Shown here in pieces: positions 57,151-64,000 of a DNA stretch of 64,000 nt (the first letter of the stretch is position 1; each line of letters begins with the position of its first letter). A program made the translations under genes and the position numbers. A model generated the notes under the pieces. The model was not told where the DNA came from, searched no databases, and was given only the letters and a program-made list of their open reading frames with translations. Origin of the DNA: Sipunculus nudus (lineage: Eukaryota > Annelida > Sipuncula > Golfingiida > Sipunculidae); NCBI GenBank assembly GCA_026874595.1, contig CM049317.1, forward strand, positions 72,687,618 through 72,751,617, given 5' to 3'.

Positions 57151-58479
57151 CATTATATGTATGGAGTTATGCATAAACATCGTACTGAAGCCAAGAGATT
57201 AGACAGAGAATTTTTCGGAGAAGTTGATACGATAAATGAAATAATGTGTATATGAAAATTTATACATGTTGTATTTTGTTTAACATCGCTATTAAAAATT
57301 GCCCTCCGATGATTCGTGCGACAAAATGGCACCGTGTACAAAGCTGGTGACACATCCCAACGTTTATTTGCATCCGTTCATCGCATCCATGTGAAAATAT
57401 TAGACACTATATTTTCAATTACACATGACACATACCTCTGGCCACGATTATCAGCTGCGATCAACGCATGCAAGCGTTTATCGCAGACCTTGAGTCTTGC
57501 TCGATTTTTTTGCAATGAACGCATCCGTTAAACGCACATGACGTGAAATCGGGGAATCCCTCACTTAAATCACCAAAATATGAGTATAAAAGTTCATTGA
57601 TGGGGAAAAACTATTGGGAGGCATCATCATGTCAATAACACTCAACATGCATCTTACTGTGTATCACTGAAAAATTGCAACAAGAAATGTGATGCAATAA
57701 AACGTGACATTAAAAGTGGAAGCAAATTAAAGCGTTAAGCCGGGCGCCAGGACAATTATTTTAATGAGGAGAGTAGGGTCCCATTTTAATTTAAATATAA
57801 CATAATTATATGTTATATTTTACTGAAATATCATTTAGATGTACAGATATAAATCTTGATCTGAAAAGACAAAACGACTTATTGTCACCTGTTTGACGCT
57901 TGTATGTGTCATGTGTTGCCTCATGGTTGCCGTCCTTTGATCGCACATTAAAGACGGGTGTGACAAACCAAATTCGATAAACACTGGTTTCAACTTAGTC
58001 TGACCGTTGAACATGATTTTAGTCACATGCGACTCGCTCAATTGTCCAAGGCCCTGGACCCGGTGCGTGTGCATTAAAGCATACCAGGTCATGTAAGGGG
58101 GTTTGCAGGTAGAAGCCCTCTTCGTGTGATCCCCGGTCACAGGAAGGCCTGCCAAACATTCTTTTCAAAGATCTCCCTTCTAGGGGATTATTTCGGGCCG
58201 GTGACCGCGAAATGAACAAATAACCCAGATAGGACCCCGGAGTAAAACTCTGTCTAAGCATGACACAATCTATGGCCATTGTGTCACCGGACCCGAACAC
58301 ACAAAGGAAAGAGGCCCCCACGGGGGAGCAAATATTAAAATTATTAATTATGTACGTAATACACAAATATTTCAAATAAAAGTGGGTGGAATCTCTTCGG
58401 ACACCACCAGAGCATATGTATGTCGAAAATCATGGCAATCCGTACGCTGGTATCAGTGGAGATACGGAAAATGACAAAA
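57151..58479. other. Spacer
   Basis: No gene recognised. Overlapping minus-strand frames of 106 and 118 codons at 57835-58375 share a moderately GC-rich stretch and cannot both code; neither resembles a family I know. Confidence 0.45.
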
Positions 58480-59800
58480 ATCGCCTTGCGCTATTAATAA
58501 ATAGATTGCAATTGTTAAGGTGAGACAGGACTAGTCCACGAACTTATATGTTAGTTGCTTCCATCGTGAGTATGGATCTGATCTGCTTAATTCTACGAAT
58601 ATTATGCAATGCAGTTCTACATTTAAATGAAATGTGATGTTTGAAATTTAAGCTGCTTGTCCAGCCACAATCCCAGGTATTTAATAGTATCTGAAAGTTT
58701 AATGTGTTCTCCGTTTACATTTATCTGAGATGATGTGCAATTTGATAACTGTCCATTTTTACCAAACATAATGAATTCTGTCTCAGAACAATTCATTTTT
58801 AGTCTGTTTGAGTCCATCCACGTTTTAATGTTTTTCGCACAGGTTTCCAGTTTTCGGATGGTTACGTTCTCTGCTTGACGAATGTATGCACTGAATGAAC
58901 ACTTTATTGCATGGTCTCTGCATATCCATGAAGTTGGATGTCTCCTGGAATAACTTCCTGGTATACGCCAGGTAAAGATTGGTCCTGCACAGCTTCCTTG
59001 TCGAACCGAAAAATTTAGGTCCATATTACTTGAAAACTCAACTATTTCCACTTATAAGGGTCTCGGAGTTAGGTAACTGACAAACCTTTCCAGAACTTTT
59101 CCATTTATACCGAATTTATTGTATAGCACTTCTAATAAAATTGAGTGATCAACCGTGTCAAAGGCGGCTTACAGATCTATTGCTATCATTGCTGTAATAT
59201 CCTGAAGTTCCATCGCCCATAATATGTCAGTTTGATTAGTTTAGTTTCACACGAGTAATTTTCTCTGTATGCTGAATGATAATCTGGCATTAATTCACGG
59301 ATCTTAGTATGTTGATTAAATTCAGACAAGGCTGCTTTCTCGAGTACCTTTGATTAAAATAGTAAATTACTCACAGATCTGCATTTTGAAGATATTAATT
59401 AAAGACCATTTTTTTAGAAGGGGACGTACTCTAGCCTTCTTCCAACTTCTGGGAAACTCCCTTTAACCAGTGAAATGTTATAATGTCTGTTAATTTGCTG
59501 ATCACTGCTGGAAGCATTTTCTTCAGATGAACAGTTGGCAGTGCATCTGTTTCATAGCTGCTACATTGAAAACTATTAACTTCTCTTTGAGATAGAGGCC
59601 TGAAATAATTTAAAAATTTTACATCTTTTCTTGTAGGCTGATACTGTGGAAATTTGTCCAGACATGCTCTTGTTTTGTTTATTTTACTCAGGCAAAAGTC
59701 GGCAAAATGTTTGGCTAGATCCTCAACACATAGCCCCTAGTCACGTCTTTGGTTGTCATTTTCATTGTCTTCCGGGAGATCGCATATTTTTCTTGAAGGT
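58480..59800 (-). pseudogene. Non-LTR retrotransposon ORF2 reverse transcriptase, decayed
   Basis: Reading the minus strand from 59800: LAKHFADFCLSKINKTRACL (linker after the endonuclease), SYETDALPT, RSWKKARVRPLLKK (start of RT), ITAMIAIDL, then [12 protein letters not shown] (59145-59171, the first catalytic Asp region), FSVRQGSCAGPI (58980-59015), HGYA followed by a one-base shift at the Y-A-D-D site (about 58905-58930), TWMDSNRLKMN (58790-58825) and DTIKYLGLWLD (58665-58700). A broken LSHL-N-N-C-N segment follows at about 58510. Motif order and wording are those of CR1/Jockey-type RT. At least three frame changes and several stops (for example after NI at about 58545 and within the linker) make it inactive. 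The endonuclease and the 3' end are missing here. Confidence 0.93.
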
Positions 59801-59874
59801 ATCAGTTAAACTTGTCCCGCCGCCGGCATATGATCGCATTTTCTCACGGACAGCTATAAGGTGCACCCTAACAT

Positions 59875-61386
59875 CATTATTTTTTAGCTCAGCTGACTCT
59901 AAGTCAGCTGAGCTATAGCGATCACCCTTTGTCCGGCCGTCTGTCCGTTAACAGGGCACAAATTGTAACCGTTAGACCTAGAAACTTCTAACTGTAAATC
60001 CAGGGAGGTCCTGGGCAAATCTCCTTGGAAACCAGAAATTAGGTCATGGTGACCTATATTTTGTGACCTACGGGCCGAAAACATGATTTCGAGCACCGAG
60101 ACAGTCTGATGGGTCACAAATTGTATCCATTGGGCCTAGAAACCTCTAACCTGACATTTTGGGAGATCCTAGGCAAATGTCCTTGGAAACCTGAAACAAG
60201 GTCACTGTGACCTATATTTATTTACCAACAGGCCGAAAACATGATTTCAAGCACCCTGAATGTCAAACGGGGCACAAAGTGTATCCATAAGGCCTTAAAT
60301 CATCTAACTCAATATCCTGAGAGTTTCTAGGCAAATCTCCTTGGAGACCTGCAATTAGGTCATGGTGACCTAAAATTTGTGGCCTACGGGCCGAAAACAT
60401 GATTTCGAGCACAAAAACAGTCAGATGGGGCACAAATTGTATCCATTAGGCCTAGAAACTTCACTGTGAGCTATATTCTCCGACCTAAAGGGAAAAGATG
60501 TCGTTTGAGCATCCTGAATGTCAGGTGGGGACATTTTGTTTCTGTGAGGCCGATAATCTTCTAAAAGAATGTCCTGGGAGTTTCTTGGCAAATCTCCTTG
60601 GAAACCTGAAATTAGGTCACGATGACCTATATTTTGTGACCTATGGGCTGAAAAATGATTTTGCGCACCCAGACAAACAAGGCAGCATCAGACAGTCAGA
60701 AGGGGCAAAAATTGAATCGGTTAGCCTTATGTAACATTCTTCTTATGTTACATTCCGAGACGTCCTTGGCAAATGTCTGTGGAAAACTGAAATTAGGTCA
60801 CCATGACCTATTATTGCGACCTTTAGGAAAAGAAGTCATATAAGCACCCAACCAGTCAGCCAGGGAACACATTGTGTCTGTTAAGCCTAGAATCTTCTAA
60901 TGTAACATTCTGAGACATCCTTGGCCAGTGTGCTTGGAAAACTGAAATTAGGTCGCCATGACCTATATTCAGCAACCTATTATGTCATATAAGCACCCAG
61001 ACAGTCAGACAGGGCACAAATTGTATCAGTTAGGCCTAGAATCTTTTAACATAAAATTCAGGATAATCTTTGGCAATTCTCCTTGGGTACCTGAAATTGA
61101 ATCATGGTGACCTATATTCTGCCAGCTATGGACCAGAAACATGATTTTAAGCATCCAGACAGACAGGGTACAAATTGTATCTATTTTCCCTGGAACACTC
61201 TATTGTGAAATCCAGTGGGGTCCTGGACAGGTCTCCTAGAAATCCTGAAAATTTTATTTTCTGTCAATTTTTTTTCAACACTAACTTTAGCCATAGGCTA
61301 TTCTCACAAACAATATATAACATCAATAAAAAAAACATGAGCACCCAGTCAAAATTAGCTGAGCGTCATGGCCCATGGGCCACTAG
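59875..61386 (+). mobile_element. Helitron/pearl-like non-autonomous element, copy 2, with ~155-bp tandem repeats
   Basis: The left part carries a perfect hairpin: AGCTCAGCTGACT (59886-59898), loop CTA, AGTCAGCTGAGCT (59902-59914). The right end carries the perfect palindrome TGGCCCATGGGCCA (61369-61382) followed by CTAG and then T. A 3' hairpin followed by CTRR and a host T is the Helitron 3' signature. A TC start after A is possible at 59874-59875. Between them lie about nine diverged units of 149-175 bp (one shortened to about 100), each with GGGCACAAATTGTATCC, CCTAGAAACTTCTAAC, CTTGGAAACCTGAAATTAGG, a TCATGGTGACCTATATT block and GGCCGAAAACATGATTT. Tandem repeats of this size inside short elements are known for bivalve pearl/CvA elements. 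No Rep/helicase frame. Copy 1 is at 56020-56998. Confidence 0.68.
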
Positions 61387-63555
61387 TTCTCTCTAGGTTT
61401 CACCAGGCGGTTTTTCCTTTTGATTTATATGTGTTTTAATCAGATGTTCCATTACAAAAAAAAACATTAGACCTTCACTCGGCAAAAGATGGTGTGAGAC
61501 TTGAACTCGTATTTATTAAGAGTCAATATTCAGTGTCGTCAAACAGGTTAAGTGTATATGGAGGAATAGTTTATGGTCTACGGAGAAAGGTATGGTTCTT
61601 GTGCGGTGAAAGTATTGAGACTCCTACAGCCTTTTTTATATGATGATAATAGAACATGCCGAGCTAGATTGTCTTTGTTCCAGAAACGACATCTTAGAGG
61701 ACCAAAAATGAAAAAATGTCAAGAGCATATATGTAGTATATAGAAGTAAGATTGGGTCGGCAGAAAACTATTGGTTGAAGGTGAATGGAAAATGGGGTTT
61801 AGGCAATTTAAATGCATTGCAGTCAAATCAACATGCTTGGAACTAAAGAGGTTTCCATAAAAAGGAAAATATATCGGGCTGTTTATAGAAATTATGAAGC
61901 GTGCAAACAGGGTGATCCCTAATTCATTGTTGGAAGGTTCCTTCCGATGGCAATGTAATTATGAGTTTCTTTATTACCCTGCCTGAGTAAAATCCTATGA
62001 TATACAATAACAGACTACAATCCTTCCTTCACTCGTTTGTAACAAATCCAGCATATACAACGACCACTAACATGAACAGCTTATAATACGAAAGTCATAA
62101 TGGCGTGACGTATCTGAAAATAAGCCATAATATTCTTTTTCATGACCAGAAAATGGAATTATTTAAAATATTAGTTGATGTATCAAACGAAATGGCATTG
62201 TATACCTTATTTGAGTCAATTCCAGTTAAAATTTGTTCCAGCCCCTTGTGCATACTTATGTGCATGTTTTATGTAAAACAATTTCAATTGGGAACAAGAG
62301 AAAATGACTCATACAATATTTTAAATTATACTATATATAAGTATAATAATTTGAAATAAGAGAAACCGAAGCAGAACAATTTTTTCAGTCTTACCAACGG
62401 GAGTCAATGTGATTGACAACTTGCAAAAAAGCCACATCTGACAACAACTATATACATAAAACAAATAAGTCGACTCATATAGGGAAACATTTTATTTTTC
62501 AGTTCATCAGAAAATATGAAAAAAATGGTAAATCATAATATATATATATAATAAACTCCTTTTATTACATTATTCAAGTATCATTAATGCGTATTTGTTT
62601 CTTCTTTTACATTAAGTTACCTTATACAAAGATATCAGACACGACTTTGTGGAACAGAAAAAAGGCGTTCCTTGCAGGGCATCATTTGTTGTCCCCATTG
62701 ACGCAGGGTAGAATAGGTATACGCATTATGTTTAGTAGAGCTTAAACAGGAACACATATTTGTATGAGAACTTATTCAAATAGGTGACAGCATCGGTCTA
62801 ATGATTCCCTTGACCCCTTTCATATCGGGGAATTAATGCAGATGGTTTTATTGTCTTTCGATGTGAGGTATCCCTAACAACTTATGAGGTCCACATAAAG
62901 GTCAACCGTAGCCTCATGAAAATCACTGCACGGCCAGCGTCTTAACACACGGTAGGTAGAAGTACCAGTAAAGCTGTCCTTTGATGTACTTGAAAGAAGT
63001 GATATTGAAATAAAAGCGAGGCTTTTAATATTGATCTGATGGTGAAAACGGATCACATTACATATATCATAAGAAAGAGTTAGCAGCTAGGTGTATCCCT
63101 TTATATCAGGATCTCGCGGGTTAAGCATTCTTATTGATACCGGAAAATGACGTAAATCCGTTCTCAGACTCTGACTTTAAACCAGTCCTCTTAAACAGTC
63201 CTATACAGTCTTGACTGGTAATTAGGCCAAAAATCACCTAAGGTTAAATAGGGCGCCGCATGTATAAATACAGCCATCAGACCAGTCATTAAGGAGGCTT
63301 ATAGGTGTTGATCAGTTTATTTCCTTACTAATATTCGGGTCAACATTCCTGTGGTTGAAGTATCTTAGAGCCTCCGAGTGAAAAACCGTCGATTACAATT
63401 GGTTTTCTTCTTCTTTTTCTTTCTGTTTTCCTTATTTTGGGCTTGGTCCCTAATATGGCTGATGTTTTGAAAAGAAAATTTAAAAACAAATTTAGTTATT
63501 GATGATACATTTGCACCTGATATTAACACTTGAAGTTGACCTAATTTATAAGGTC
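61387..63555. other. Spacer
   Basis: AT-rich sequence with a short (TA)n at 62537-62551. An 84-codon frame at 62105-62359 is not recognised. No supported gene or repeat. Confidence 0.5.
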
Positions 63556-63891
63556 TCAATCCATATATAGTTGCCCAATATCATCCAAATCGGAATTTTG
63601 TCGTTCATCGCTCGGCGATTGTAAACATCTTTTTGAATCATTTCTATTGTTACTTCCACCAAGGTAGCCACGTTTCTCCATAATCTCGCTGTATGTTTGT
63701 TGGTGTATTGTTGCCTGCGCCAGTAGGGTATGCGTTAATTCCAGTTCGTGTGTGTTTATGTGTTTGTTCATAACATAACTCATGCAATCTTGAAGGGAAT
63801 CTCGGGGAATTTTCAGGGCATTTCGGGATCGGATAAAGGAGGAATCAATTACATTTTGGTTTTGATCCTGCATTCTCTCTAGATTCATCAA
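63556..63891 (-). CDS. Open frame of 111 codons, possible exon or repeat-borne fragment
   Basis: It starts MMNLERMQDQNQNVIDSSFI and is hydrophilic throughout, with a helical-looking central part (SLQDCMSYVMNKHINTHELE, then LTHTLLAQATIHQQTYSEIM) and a Ser/Asn/Asp-rich tail. No domain is recognised. The central part matches, as protein and as DNA, the minus-strand segment 48826-48930, where an in-frame stop interrupts it. That could mean a real protein with a broken paralogue, or two copies of one interspersed repeat. The amino-acid composition is more protein-like than that of other frames here. No promoter, splice site or polyadenylation signal was tied to it. Confidence 0.22.
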   Translation of the reverse strand: MMNLERMQDQNQNVIDSSFIRSRNALKIPRDSLQDCMSYVMNKHINTHELELTHTLLAQATIHQQTYSEIMEKRGYLGGSNNRNDSKRCLQSPSDERQNSDLDDIGQLYMD

Positions 63892-64000
63892 GGAATATTA
63901 AAAAAATTACGGTCACTGTTCAGGTCACGGTCGAGTGCGGAGGAAATCGATGTGGCGGTGTCAAGTGTCGCAGAGCGTTTGGAAAATGTTGCTCCTCTCG
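63892..64000. other. Window end
   Basis: The last about 100 bases (GGTCACGGTCGAGTGCGG, then GGCGGTGTCAAGTGTCGCAG) are clearly richer in GC than the spacer before them and may begin a different feature that continues outside the window. Confidence 0.3.

Noticed and set aside
1-64000. Bacterial-style genes, operons or a defence island
   Set aside because: Base composition, microsatellites, SINE and LINE remains and lack of long frames are those of an animal genome; many listed short frames start at GTG or other non-ATG codons.

Overview
This window looks like gene-poor, AT-rich nuclear DNA from an animal, not prokaryotic DNA. It has long (TA)n tracts, poly(G)/poly(C) runs, a 1.3-kb minisatellite, tRNA-derived SINE heads, decayed non-LTR retrotransposon reverse transcriptase, solo LTRs and several families of terminal-inverted-repeat elements. 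The nearest guess at the host is a lophotrochozoan, most likely a bivalve mollusc. That guess rests on elements with hairpin ends and ~155-160 bp internal tandem repeats (like the bivalve pearl/CvA elements) and on a TIR element rich in TCGCGAA motifs; it is an inference from repeat style, not from a marker gene. I recognise no intact host protein-coding gene, and the stretch is probably intergenic or deep intronic. Most open frames are short, many have no ATG, and several are produced by repeats.

Layout. 0-3 kb: a hAT-like element with a 215-bp duplication inside it, and the first copy of a family called R1 here. 6.1-8.4 kb: one (TA)n array split by a 1.24-kb pogo/Tigger-like element and by a minus-strand solo LTR. 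8.8-11 kb: a TCGCGAA-rich TIR element, the best R1 copy (TIRs at both ends) and a LINE 3' end. 12.7-13.7 kb: a SINE interrupted by an inverted-repeat segment and by a LINE C-terminal fragment. 14.15-15.46 kb: a 40-bp minisatellite with about 33 units. 19.9-22.8 kb: two more SINE copies, the second nearly complete. 27-28 kb: two (TA)n arrays around a 224-bp segment. 28.9-34.8 kb: an ~850-bp direct repeat in two copies, a ~150-bp satellite-like array, a GGCGGATCCAGG-bounded TIR element, a 47-bp-arm palindrome derived from a tRNA-like SINE, and an inverted R1 copy. 34.85-35.37 kb: a stretch with promoter-like features but no gene behind it that I can show.

36-45 kb is nearly featureless apart from microsatellites. 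45.5-46.3 kb holds a 320-bp tandem repeat. 49.2-50.1 kb holds a hAT-like element with TIRs and an 8-bp target-site duplication. 51.8-52.6 kb holds a second solo LTR of the same family as the one at 7.5-8.3 kb. 54.4-54.5 kb holds a Penelope-like terminal fragment with a hammerhead-ribozyme-like core. 55.7-61.4 kb is packed with two LINE fragments (one a 1.3-kb reverse-transcriptase pseudogene) and two Helitron/pearl-like elements.

Nothing here works as a gene pathway. The biology is a record of transposon insertion and decay: the TA-rich microsatellites took insertions, LTR elements recombined down to solo LTRs, and repeats expanded inside non-autonomous elements.
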